A stretch of DNA of 64,000 bases from Hippasteria phrygiana (taxonomy: Eukaryota > Echinodermata > Asteroidea > Valvatida > Goniasteridae). Below are positions 1-11,361 of the stretch, in pieces. The notes under the pieces were generated by a model that saw only the letters and a list, made by a program, of their open reading frames with translations, ran no database searches and was not told the DNA's origin. Every line of letters starts with the position of its first letter. Positions within the stretch are counted from its first letter, which is position 1. Location: positions 110,614 through 174,613 of the forward strand of contig JAZGUH010000761.1 in NCBI GenBank assembly GCA_037893225.1, in the 5' to 3' direction. A program made the translations under genes and the position numbers.

Positions 1-13
1 TTCAGTAATTATG

Positions 14-48
14 ACATGTATGGATAGCTTAGATCTGGCGCTACATGT
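14..48. other. Dyad symmetry within each monomer (first copy shown)
   Basis: acatgta at 14-20 and tacatgt at 42-48 are exact 7-bp inverted arms around a 21-base centre that includes the palindrome agatct. The element recurs in essentially every unit. It could bind a dimeric protein or extrude as a short hairpin; nothing in the sequence decides this. Confidence 0.6.
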
Positions 49-232
49 TGCAATTATCGGCGGCTTCTTAGAGTTAATACTTGTGGAGAAAATTCAAACC
101 TCGCAATGTTTATTTTCTTTCCGGCCAACATCTGTGTACATATTACCGTCTATTTATTGCTCCATGCATGTCAAATTCCCTGGGGTATGGACTTGCTTTA
201 CTCATTCATAATTGCATGAAATATCAACCAAA

Positions 233-464
233 TTCAGTAATTTTGACATGTATGGATAGCTTAGATCTGGCGCTACATGTTGCAATTATCGGCGGTTTCT
301 TAGAGTTAAAACTTGTGGAGAAAATTCAAACCTCGCAATGTTTATTTTCTTTCCGGCCAACATCTGTGTACATGTTACCGTCTATTTATTGCTCCATGCA
401 TGTCAAATTCCCTGGGGTATGGACTTGCTTTACTCATTCATAATTGCATGAAATATCAACCAAA
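233..464 (+). repeat. Reference monomer class C1
   Basis: Diagnostic state: t at unit position 11, t at 64 (ggcggtttc), a at 78 (gttaaaac), variable block with tgtacatgttaccgtcta, a at 168, g at 182, c at 207. This class usually follows Y1. It differs from C2 only at position 64 and from Y2 only at 142. The unit also shows the general layout: a dyad at 14-48, an A/T-rich stretch at about 85-120, the variable block at 120-150, and a cttactcattcataatt-like end region at about 193-215. Confidence 0.93.
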
Positions 465-696
465 TTCAGTAATTTTGACATGTATGGATAGCTTAGATCT
501 GGCGCTACATGTTGCAATTATCGGCGGCTTCTTAGAGTTAACACTTGTGGAGAAAATTCAAACCTCGCAATGTTTATTTTCTTCCCGGCCACCATCTGTG
601 TGCAGATTACCTTTTATTTATTGCTCCATGCATGTCAAATTCCCTGGGGTATGGACTTGCTTTACTCATTCATAATTGCATGAAATATCAACCAAA
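465..696 (+). repeat. Reference monomer class PM
   Basis: P-type variable block: c at 120 (cttcccggcc), c at 128 (ccacca), then tgcagattacctttta across 137-152. Position 64 is c, 78 is c (gttaacac, which creates a GTTAAC palindrome), and 168 is a (catgcatg). Relative to C1, seven of about ten changes lie in a 31-bp segment. PM is normally the fourth unit of the 8-unit HOR, between C1 and C2. Confidence 0.92.
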
Positions 697-928
697 TTCA
701 GTAATTTTGACATGTATGGATAGCTTAGATCTGGCGCTACATGTTGCAATTATCGGCGGCTTCTTAGAGTTAAAACTTGTGGAGAAAATTCAAACCTCGC
801 AATGTTTATTTTCTTTCCGGCCAACATCTGTGTACATGTTACCGTCTATTTATTGCTCCATGCATGTCAAATTCCCTGGGGTATGGACTTGCTTTACTCA
901 TTCATAATTGCATGAAATATCAACCAAA
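697..928 (+). repeat. Reference monomer class C2
   Basis: C-type block (tacatg) with c at 64 and a at 78. It typically follows a P unit (PM or PL). It is one of three C subclasses told apart only by the 64/78 combination: C1 is t/a, C2 is c/a and C3 is c/c. Confidence 0.9.
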
Positions 929-1160
929 TTCAGTAATTTTGACATGTATGGATAGCTTAGATCTGGCGCTACATGTTGCAATTATCGGCGGTTTCTTAGA
1001 GTTAAAACTTGTGGAGAAAATTCAAACCTCGCAATGTTTATTTTCTTTCCGGCCAACATCTGTGTACATATTACCGTCTATTTATTGCTCCATGCATGTC
1101 AAATTCCCTGGGGTATGGACTTGCTTTACTCATTCATAATTGCATGAAATATCAACCAAA
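929..1160 (+). repeat. Reference monomer class Y2
   Basis: Y-type block (tacatattaccg) combined with t at 64 and a at 78, so its 5' part is C1-like and its block is Y-like. In the 8-unit HOR it stands between C2 and C3. Its t-to-c state at unit position 219 or so separates a 3-copy lineage near 53.3, 58.4 and 61.0 kb, reported separately. Confidence 0.9.
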
Positions 1161-1856
1161 TTCAGTAATTTTGACATGTATGGATAGCTTAGATCTGGCG
1201 CTACATGTTGCAATTATCGGCGGCTTCTTAGAGTTAACACTTGTGGAGAAAATTCAAACCTCGCAATGTTTATTTTCTTCCCGGCCACCATCTGTGTGCA
1301 GATTACCTTTTATTTATTGCTCCATGCATGTCAAATTCCCTGGGGTATGGACTTGCTTTACTCATTCATAATTGCATGAAATATCAACCAAATTCAGTAA
1401 TTTTGACATGTATGGATAGCTTAGATCTGGCGCTACATGTTGCAATTATCGGCGGCTTCTTAGAGTTAAAACTTGTGGAGAAAATTCAAACCTCGCAATG
1501 TTTATTTTCTTTCCGGCCAACATCTGTGTACATGTTACCGTCTATTTATTGCTCCATGCATGTCAAATTCCCTGGGGTATGGACTTGCTTTACTCATTCA
1601 TAATTGCATGAAATATCAACCAAATTCAGTAATTTTGACATGTATGGATAGCTTAGATCTGGCGCTACATGTTGCAATTATCGGCGGTTTCTTAGAGTTA
1701 AAACTTGTGGAGAAAATTCAAACCTCGCAATGTTTATTTTCTTTCCGGCCAACATCTGTGTACATGTTACCGTCTATTTATTGCTCCATGCATGTCAAAT
1801 TCCCTGGGGTATGGACTTGCTTTACTCATTCATAATTGCATGAAATATCAACCAAA

Positions 1857-2088
1857 TTCAGTAATTTTGACATGTATGGATAGCTTAGATCTGGCGCTAC
1901 ATGTTGCAATTATCGGCGGCTTCTTAGAGTTAACACTTGTGGAGAAAATTCAAACCTCGCAATGTTTATTTTCTTCCCGGCCACCATCTGTGTGCAGATT
2001 ACCTTTTATTTATTGCTCCATGCCTGTCAAATTCCCTGGGGTATGGACTTGCTTTACTCATTGATAATTGCATGAAATATCAACCAAA
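1857..2088 (+). repeat. Reference monomer class Pg
   Basis: P-type block with c at 168 (catgcctg) and g at 207, giving tcattgataatt in place of tcattcataatt. It is almost always the unit immediately before D and so marks the last position of the HOR. Position 64 is c and 78 is c. Confidence 0.92.
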
Positions 2089-2319
2089 TTCAGTAATTTT
2101 GACATGTATGGATAGCTTAGATCTGGCGCTACATGTTGCAATTATCGGCGGCTTCTTAGAGTTAAAACTTGTGGAGAAAATTCAAACCTCGCAATGTTTA
2201 TTTTCTTTCCGGCCAACATCTGTGTGCATATTACCTTCTATTTATTGCTCCATGCCTGTCAAATTCCCTAGGGTATGACTTGCTTTACTCATTCATAATT
2301 GCATGAAATATCAACCAAA
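2089..2319 (+). repeat. Reference monomer class D (231 bp)
   Basis: Block tgtgcatattaccttcta, c at 168, ccctagggtatgac in place of ccctggggtatggac: a g-to-a change at 182 (creating CCTAGG) and loss of one g at 189/190, so the unit is 231 bp. The block is mosaic, P-like at 138 and 148 and C/Y-like at 120, 128, 141 and 150. About 36 D or D-like units plus two hybrids occur in the window, and they are the natural boundary marker for HOR blocks. The next unit normally carries a at position 11. Confidence 0.93.
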
Positions 2320-2551
2320 TTCAGTAATTATGACATGTATGGATAGCTTAGATCTGGCGCTACATGTTGCAATTATCGGCGGCTTCTTAGAGTTAACACT
2401 TGTGGAGAAAATTCAAACCTCGCAATGTTTATTTTCTTTCCGGCCAACATCTGTGTACATATTACCGTCTATTTATTGCTCCATGCATGTCAAATTCCCT
2501 GGGGTATGGACTTGCTTTACTCATTCATAATTGCATGAAATATCAACCAAA
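2320..2551 (+). repeat. Reference monomer class Y1
   Basis: Position 11 is a (gtaattatgac), 64 is c, 78 is c, block tacatattaccgtc, 168 is a. The a at 11 is nearly confined to units that follow D, a P/D hybrid or a D-derived junction, so it is a good marker of HOR phase. Units 1-232 and 9971-10202 are Y1 with t at 78 (gttaatac). Confidence 0.92.
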
Positions 2552-5500
2552 TTCAGTAATTTTGACATGTATGGATAGCTTAGATCTGGCGCTACATGTT
2601 GCAATTATCGGCGGTTTCTTAGAGTTAAAACTTGTGGAGAAAATTCAAACCTCGCAATGTTTATTTTCTTTCCGGCCAACATCTGTGTACATATTACCGT
2701 CTATTTATTGCTCCATGCATGTCAAATTCCCTGGGGTATGGACTTGCTTTACTCATTCATAATTGCATGAAATATCAACCAAATTCAGTAATTTTGACAT
2801 GTATGGATAGCTTAGATCTGGCGCTACATGTTGCAATTATCGGCGGCTTCTTAGAGTTAACACTTGTGGAGAAAATTCAAACCTCGCAATGTTTATTTTC
2901 TTCCCGGCCACCATCTGTGTGCAGATTACCTTTTATTTATTGCTCCATGCATGTCAAATTCCCTGGGGTATGGACTTGCTTTACTCATTCATAATTGCAT
3001 GAAATATCAACCAAATTCAGTAATTTTGACATGTATGGATAGCTTAGATCTGGCGCTACATGTTGCAATTATCGGCGGCTTCTTAGAGTTAAAACTTGTG
3101 GAGAAAATTCAAACCTCGCAATGTTTATTTTCTTTCCGGCCAACATCTGTGTACATGTTACCGTCTATTTATTGCTCCATGCATGTCAAATTCCCTGGGG
3201 TATGGACTTGCTTTACTCATTCATAATTGCATGAAATATCAACCAAATTCAGTAATTTTGACATGTATGGATAGCTTAGATCTGGCGCTACATGTTGCAA
3301 TTATCGGCGGTTTCTTAGAGTTAAAACTTGTGGAGAAAATTCAAACCTCGCAATGTTTATTTTCTTTCCGGCCAACATCTGTGTACATGTTACCGTCTAT
3401 TTATTGCTCCATGCATGTCAAATTCCCTGGGGTATGGACTTGCTTTACTCATTCATAATTGCATGAAATATCAACCAAATTCAGTAATTTTGACATGTAT
3501 GGATAGCTTAGATCTGGCGCTACATGTTGCAATTATCGGCGGCTTCTTAGAGTTAACACTTGTGGAGAAAATTCAAACCTCGCAATGTTTATTTTCTTCC
3601 CGGCCACCATCTGTGTGCAGATTACCTTTTATTTATTGCTCCATGCCTGTCAAATTCCCTGGGGTATGGACTTGCTTTACTCATTGATAATTGCATGAAA
3701 TATCAACCAAATTCAGTAATTTTGACATGTATGGATAGCTTAGATCTGGCGCTACATGTTGCAATTATCGGCGGCTTCTTAGAGTTAAAACTTGTGGAGA
3801 AAATTCAAACCTCGCAATGTTTATTTTCTTTCCGGCCAACATCTGTGTGCATATTACCTTCTATTTATTGCTCCATGCCTGTCAAATTCCCTAGGGTATG
3901 ACTTGCTTTACTCATTCATAATTGCATGAAATATCAACCAAATTCAGTAATTATGACATGTATGGATAGCTTAGATCTGGCGCTACATGTTGCAATTATC
4001 GGCGGCTTCTTAGAGTTAACACTTGTGGAGAAAATTCAAACCTCGCAATGTTTATTTTCTTTCCGGCCAACATCTGTGTACATATTACCGTCTATTTATT
4101 GCTCCATGCATGTCAAATTCCCTGGGGTATGGACTTGCTTTACTCATTCATAATTGCATGAAATATCAACCAAATTCAGTAATTTTGACATGTATGGATA
4201 GCTTAGATCTGGCGCTACATGTTGCAATTATCGGCGGTTTCTTAGAGTTAAAACTTGTGGAGAAAATTCAAACCTCGCAATGTTTATTTTCTTTCCGGCC
4301 AACATCTGTGTACATGTTACCGTCTATTTATTGCTCCATGCATGTCAAATTCCCTGGGGTATGGACTTGCTTTACTCATTCATAATTGCATGAAATATCA
4401 ACCAAATTCAGTAATTTTGACATGTATGGATAGCTTAGATCTGGCGCTACATGTTGCAATTATCGGCGGCTTCTTAGAGTTAAAACTTGTGGAGAAAATT
4501 CAAACCTCGCAATGTTTATTTTCTTTCCGGCCAACATCTGTGTACATGTTACCGTCTATTTATTGCTCCATGCATGTCAAATTCCCTGGGGTATGGACTT
4601 GCTTTACTCATTCATAATTGCATGAAATATCAACCAAATTCAGTAATTTTGACATGTATGGATAGCTTAGATCTGGCGCTACATGTTGCAATTATCGGCG
4701 GCTTCTTAGAGTTAACACTTGTGGAGAAAATTCAAACCTCGCAATGTTTATTTTCTTCCCGGCCACCATCTGTGTGCAGATTACCTTTTATTTATTGCTC
4801 CATGCCTGTCAAATTCCCTGGGGTATGGACTTGCTTTACTCATTGATAATTGCATGAAATATCAACCAAATTCAGTAATTTTGACATGTATGGATAGCTT
4901 AGATCTGGCGCTACATGTTGCAATTATCGGCGGCTTCTTAGAGTTAAAACTTGTGGAGAAAATTCAAACCTCGCAATGTTTATTTTCTTTCCGGCCAACA
5001 TCTGTGTGCATATTACCTTCTATTTATTGCTCCATGCCTGTCAAATTCCCTAGGGTATGACTTGCTTTACTCATTCATAATTGCATGAAATATCAACCAA
5101 ATTCAGTAATTATGACATGTATGGATAGCTTAGATCTGGCGCTACATGTTGCAATTATCGGCGGCTTCTTAGAGTTAACACTTGTGGAGAAAATTCAAAC
5201 CTCGCAATGTTTATTTTCTTTCCGGCCAACATCTGTGTACATATTACCGTCTATTTATTGCTCCATGCATGTCAAATTCCCTGGGGTATGGACTTGCTTT
5301 ACTCATTCATAATTGCATGAAATATCAACCAAATTCAGTAATTTTGACATGTATGGATAGCTTAGATCTGGCGCTACATGTTGCAATTATCGGCGGTTTC
5401 TTAGAGTTAAAACTTGTGGAGAAAATTCAAACCTCGCAATGTTTATTTTCTTTCCGGCCAACATCTGTGTACATATTACCGTCTATTTATTGCTCCATGC

Positions 5501-8500
5501 ATGTCAAATTCCCTGGGGTATGGACTTGCTTTACTCATTCATAATTGCATGAAATATCAACCAAATTCAGTAATTTTGACATGTATGGATAGCTTAGATC
5601 TGGCGCTACATGTTGCAATTATCGGCGGCTTCTTAGAGTTAACACTTGTGGAGAAAATTCAAACCTCGCAATGTTTATTTTCTTCCCGGCCACCATCTGT
5701 GTGCAGATTACCTTTTATTTATTGCTCCATGCATGTCAAATTCCCTGGGGTATGGACTTGCTTTACTCATTCATAATTGCATGAAATATCAACCAAATTC
5801 AGTAATTTTGACATGTATGGATAGCTTAGATCTGGCGCTACATGTTGCAATTATCGGCGGCTTCTTAGAGTTAAAACTTGTGGAGAAAATTCAAACCTCG
5901 CAATGTTTATTTTCTTTCCGGCCAACATCTGTGTACATGTTACCGTCTATTTATTGCTCCATGCATGTCAAATTCCCTGGGGTATGGACTTGCTTTACTC
6001 ATTCATAATTGCATGAAATATCAACCAAATTCAGTAATTTTGACATGTATGGATAGCTTAGATCTGGCGCTACATGTTGCAATTATCGGCGGTTTCTTAG
6101 AGTTAAAACTTGTGGAGAAAATTCAAACCTCGCAATGTTTATTTTCTTTCCGGCCAACATCTGTGTACATGTTACCGTCTATTTATTGCTCCATGCATGT
6201 CAAATTCCCTGGGGTATGGACTTGCTTTACTCATTCATAATTGCATGAAATATCAACCAAATTCAGTAATTTTGACATGTATGGATAGCTTAGATCTGGC
6301 GCTACATGTTGCAATTATCGGCGGCTTCTTAGAGTTAACACTTGTGGAGAAAATTCAAACCTCGCAATGTTTATTTTCTTCCCGGCCACCATCTGTGTGC
6401 AGATTACCTTTTATTTATTGCTCCATGCCTGTCAAATTCCCTGGGGTATGGACTTGCTTTACTCATTGATAATTGCATGAAATATCAACCAAATTCAGTA
6501 ATTTTGACATGTATGGATAGCTTAGATCTGGCGCTACATGTTGCAATTATCGGCGGCTTCTTAGAGTTAAAACTTGTGGAGAAAATTCAAACCTCGCAAT
6601 GTTTATTTTCTTTCCGGCCAACATCTGTGTGCATATTACCTTCTATTTATTGCTCCATGCCTGTCAAATTCCCTAGGGTATGACTTGCTTTACTCATTCA
6701 TAATTGCATGAAATATCAACCAAATTCAGTAATTATGACATGTATGGATAGCTTAGATCTGGCGCTACATGTTGCAATTATCGGCGGCTTCTTAGAGTTA
6801 ACACTTGTGGAGAAAATTCAAACCTCGCAATGTTTATTTTCTTTCCGGCCAACATCTGTGTACATATTACCGTCTATTTATTGCTCCATGCATGTCAAAT
6901 TCCCTGGGGTATGGACTTGCTTTACTCATTCATAATTGCATGAAATATCAACCAAATTCAGTAATTTTGACATGTATGGATAGCTTAGATCTGGCGCTAC
7001 ATGTTGCAATTATCGGCGGTTTCTTAGAGTTAAAACTTGTGGAGAAAATTCAAACCTCGCAATGTTTATTTTCTTTCCGGCCAACATCTGTGTACATGTT
7101 ACCGTCTATTTATTGCTCCATGCATGTCAAATTCCCTGGGGTATGGACTTGCTTTACTCATTCATAATTGCATGAAATATCAACCAAATTCAGTAATTTT
7201 GACATGTATGGATAGCTTAGATCTGGCGCTACATGTTGCAATTATCGGCGGCTTCTTAGAGTTAAAACTTGTGGAGAAAATTCAAACCTCGCAATGTTTA
7301 TTTTCTTTCCGGCCAACATCTGTGTACATGTTACCGTCTATTTATTGCTCCATGCATGTCAAATTCCCTGGGGTATGGACTTGCTTTACTCATTCATAAT
7401 TGCATGAAATATCAACCAAATTCAGTAATTTTGACATGTATGGATAGCTTAGATCTGGCGCTACATGTTGCAATTATCGGCGGTTTCTTAGAGTTAAAAC
7501 TTGTGGAGAAAATTCAAACCTCGCAATGTTTATTTTCTTTCCGGCCAACATCTGTGTACATGTTACCGTCTATTTATTGCTCCATGCATGTCAAATTCCC
7601 TGGGGTATGGACTTGCTTTACTCATTCATAATTGCATGAAATATCAACCAAATTCAGTAATTTTGACATGTATGGATAGCTTAGATCTGGCGCTACATGT
7701 TGCAATTATCGGCGGCTTCTTAGAGTTAACACTTGTGGAGAAAATTCAAACCTCGCAATGTTTATTTTCTTCCCGGCCACCATCTGTGTGCAGATTACCT
7801 TTTATTTATTGCTCCATGCATGTCAAATTCCCTGGGGTATGGACTTGCTTTACTCATTCATAATTGCATGAAATATCAACCAAATTCAGTAATTTTGACA
7901 TGTATGGATAGCTTAGATCTGGCGCTACATGTTGCAATTATCGGCGGCTTCTTAGAGTTAACACTTGTGGAGAAAATTCAAACCTCGCAATGTTTATTTT
8001 CTTCCCGGCCACCATCTGTGTGCAGATTACCTTTTATTTATTGCTCCATGCCTGTCAAATTCCCTGGGGTATGGACTTGCTTTACTCATTGATAATTGCA
8101 TGAAATATCAACCAAATTCAGTAATTTTGACATGTATGGATAGCTTAGATCTGGCGCTACATGTTGCAATTATCGGCGGCTTCTTAGAGTTAAAACTTGT
8201 GGAGAAAATTCAAACCTCGCAATGTTTATTTTCTTTCCGGCCAACATCTGTGTGCATATTACCTTCTATTTATTGCTCCATGCCTGTCAAATTCCCTAGG
8301 GTATGACGTGCTTTACTCATTCATAATTGCATGAAATATCAACCAAATTCAGTAATTATGACATGTATGGATAGCTTAGATCTGGCGCTACATGTTGCAA
8401 TTATCGGCGGCTTCTTAGAGTTAACACTTGTGGAGAAAATTCAAACCTCGCAATGTTTATTTTCTTTCCGGCCAACATCTGTGTACATATTACCGTCTAT

Positions 8501-9507
8501 TTATTGCTCCATGCATGTCAAATTCCCTGGGGTATGGACTTGCTTTACTCATTCATAATTGCATGAAATATCAACCAAATTCAGTAATTTTGACATGTAT
8601 GGATAGCTTAGATCTGGCGCTACATGTTGCAATTATCGGCGGTTTCTTAGAGTTAAAACTTGTGGAGAAAATTCAAACCTCGCAATGTTTATTTTCTTTC
8701 CGGCCAACATCTGTGTACATGTTACCGTCTATTTATTGCTCCATGCATGTCAAATTCCCTGGGGTATGGACTTGCTTTACTCATTCATAATTGCATGAAA
8801 TATCAACCAAATTCAGTAATTTTGACATGTATGGATAGCTTAGATCTGGCGCTACATGTTGCAATTATCGGCGGCTTCTTAGAGTTAACACTTGTGGAGA
8901 AAATTCAAACCTCGCAATGTTTATTTTCTTCCCGGCCACCATCTGTGTGCAGATTACCTTTTATTTATTGCTCCATGCATGTCAAATTCCCTGGGGTATG
9001 GACTTGCTTTACTCATTCATAATTGCATGAAATATCAACCAAATTCAGTAATTTTGACATGTATGGATAGCTTAGATCTGGCGCTACATGTTGCAATTAT
9101 CGGCGGCTTTTTAGAGTTAAAACTTGTGGAGAAAATTCAAACCTCGCAATGTTTATTTTCTTTCCGGCCAACATCTGTGTACATGTTACCGTCTATTTAT
9201 TGCTCCATGCATGTCAAATTCCCTGGGGTATGGACTTGCTTTACTTATTCATAATTGCATGAAATATCAACCAAATTCAGTAATTTTGACATGTATGGAT
9301 AGCTTAGATCTGGCGCTACATGTTGCAATTATCGGCGGTTTCTTAGAGTTAAAACTTGTGGAGAAAATTCAAACCTCGCAATGTTTATTTTCTTTCCGGC
9401 CAACATCTGTGTACATATTACCGTCTATTTATTGCTCCATGCATGTCAAATTCCCTGGGGTATGGACTTGCTTTACTCATTCATAATTGCATGAAATATC
9501 AACCAAA

Positions 9508-9739
9508 TTCAGTAATTTTGACATGTATGGATAGCTTAGATCTGGCGCTACATGTTGCAATTATCGGCGGCTTCTTAGAGTTAACACTTGTGGAGAAAAT
9601 TCAAACCTCGCAATGTTTATTTTCTTTCCGGCCAACATCTGTGTACATGTTACCGTCTATTTATTGCTCCATGCATGTCAAATTCCCTGGGGTATGGACT
9701 TGCTTTACTCATTCATAATTGCATGAAATATCAACCAAA
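9508..9739 (+). repeat. Reference monomer class C3
   Basis: C-type block with c at 64 and c at 78 (gttaacac). In the 8-unit HOR this is the unit just before Pg. Here it precedes a P/D hybrid. Confidence 0.88.
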
Positions 9740-9970
9740 TTCAGTAATTTTGACATGTATGGATAGCTTAGATCTGGCGCTACATGTTGCAATTATCGGC
9801 GGCTTCTTAGAGTTAACACTTGTGGAGAAAATTCAAACCTCGCAATGTTTATTTTCTTCCCGGCCACCATCTGTGTGCAGATTACCTTTTATTTATTGCT
9901 CCATGCCTGTCAAATTCCCTAGGGTATGACTTGCTTTACTCATTCATAATTGCATGAAATATCAACCAAA
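9740..9970 (+). repeat. Hybrid P/D monomer
   Basis: The unit has the full P block (cttcccggccacc and tgcagattacctttta), then the D-specific tagggtatgac with its one-base deletion. The junction lies somewhere in the shared bases between unit positions 151 and 181. The unit takes the place of the Pg-D pair, so a crossover between Pg and D that removed one unit length explains it simply. A second copy lies at 10667-10897. Confidence 0.88.
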
Positions 9971-11129
9971 TTCAGTAATTATGACATGTATGGATAGCTT
10001 AGATCTGGCGCTACATGTTGCAATTATCGGCGGCTTCTTAGAGTTAATACTTGTGGAGAAAATTCAAACCTCGCAATGTTTATTTTCTTTCCGGCCAACA
10101 TCTGTGTACATATTACCGTCTATTTATTGCTCCATGCATGTCAAATTCCCTGGGGTATGGACTTGCTTTACTCATTCATAATTGCATGAAATATCAACCA
10201 AATTCAGTAATTTTGACATGTATGGATAGCTTAGATCTGGCGCTACATGTTGCAATTATCGGCGGTTTCTTAGAGTTAAAACTTGTGGAGAAAATTCAAA
10301 CCTCGCAATGTTTATTTTCTTTCCGGCCAACATCTGTGTACATGTTACCGTCTATTTATTGCTCCATGCATGTCAAATTCCCTGGGGTATGGACTTGCTT
10401 TACTCATTCATAATTGCATGAAATATCAACCAAATTCAGTAATTTTGACATGTATGGATAGCTTAGATCTGGCGCTACATGTTGCAATTATCGGCGGCTT
10501 CTTAGAGTTAACACTTGTGGAGAAAATTCAAACCTCGCAATGTTTATTTTCTTTCCGGCCAACATCTGTGTACATGTTACCGTCTATTTATTGCTCCATG
10601 CATGTCAAATTCCCTGGGGTATGGACTTGCTTTACTCATTCATAATTGCATGAAATATCAACCAAATTCAGTAATTTTGACATGTATGGATAGCTTAGAT
10701 CTGGCGCTACATGTTGCAATTATCGGCGGCTTCTTAGAGTTAACACTTGTGGAGAAAATTCAAACCTCGCAATGTTTATTTTCTTCCCGGCCACCATCTG
10801 TGTGCAGATTACCTTTTATTTATTGCTCCATGCCTGTCAAATTCCCTAGGGTATGACTTGCTTTACTCATTCATAATTGCATGAAATATCAACCAAATTC
10901 AGTAATTATGACATGTATGGATAGCTTAGATCTGGCGCTACATGTTGCAATTATCGGCGGTTTCTTAGAGTTAAAACTTGTGGAGAAAATTCAAACCTCG
11001 CAATGTTTATTTTCTTTCCGGCCAACATCTGTGTACATGTTACCGTCTATTTATTGCTCCATGCATGTCAAATTCCCTGGGGTATGGACTTGCTTTACTC
11101 ATTCATAATTGCATGAAATATCAACCAAA

Positions 11130-11361
11130 TTCAGTAATTTTGACATGTATGGATAGCTTAGATCTGGCGCTACATGTTGCAATTATCGGCGGCTTCTTAG
11201 AGTTAACACTTGTGGAGAAAATTCAAACCTCGCAATGTTTATTTTCTTCCCGGCCACCATCTGTGTGCAGATTACCTTTTATTTATTGCTCCATGCCTGT
11301 CAAATTCCCTGGGGTATGGACTTGCTTTACTCATTCATAATTGCATGAAATATCAACCAAA
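11130..11361 (+). repeat. Reference monomer class PL
   Basis: P-type block as in PM but with c at 168 (catgcctg) and the ordinary c at 207. It is intermediate between PM and Pg and is abundant in the 5-unit, dimer and D-Pg-D domains between 11 and 41 kb. Confidence 0.9.

Larger units (their letters stand above)
1..2088 (+). repeat. Nine-unit block Y1-C1-PM-C2-Y2-PM-C2-C1-Pg
   Basis: Nine full 232-bp units ending at the first D. The order matches the 8-unit HOR for the first five units, then PM-C2 recurs and C1 stands where C3 is expected. The first Y1 has t at 78, a variant seen again only at base 10048. Confidence 0.88.
2089..8116 (+). repeat. HOR domain of 7-, 5-, 7- and 7-unit blocks
   Basis: Block starts set by D units: 2089, 3712, 4871, 6494 and 8117. 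Blocks 2089-3711 and 4871-6493 (1623 bp each) have the same order, D-Y1-Y2-PM-C2-C1-Pg. Block 3712-4870 (1159 bp) is D-Y1-C1-C2-Pg. Block 6494-8116 (1623 bp) is D-Y1-C1-C2-C1-PM-Pg. The shared start and end with a variable middle indicate gain and loss of internal units by unequal exchange. Confidence 0.9.
8117..10897 (+). repeat. 7- and 4-unit blocks ending in P/D hybrids
   Basis: 8117-9739 is D-Y1-C1-PM-C2-Y2-C3, the first seven units of the 8-unit HOR. Instead of Pg then D there is one hybrid at 9740-9970, with P block at its start and D end (ccctagggtatgac, 231 bp). Block 9740-10666 is hybrid-Y1-C1-C3 and a second hybrid follows at 10667-10897. The D at 8117 carries gacgtgc at about 8305-8311, a variant also found near 48.19 and 50.27 kb. 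C2 at 9044-9275 has two private changes, at about 9109 and 9245. Confidence 0.88.

Noticed and set aside
81..135. Internal RNA polymerase III promoter on the minus strand (B-box-like gaggtttgaattt with an upstream tggcc segment).
   Set aside because: Three of 11 B-box positions and about three A-box positions mismatch, the spacing is short, and no tRNA fold was apparent.
115..155. CENP-B box in the variable block.
   Set aside because: The P form has cccgg, but on neither strand is ttcg found at the required distance from cggg. The 17-bp consensus is not met.
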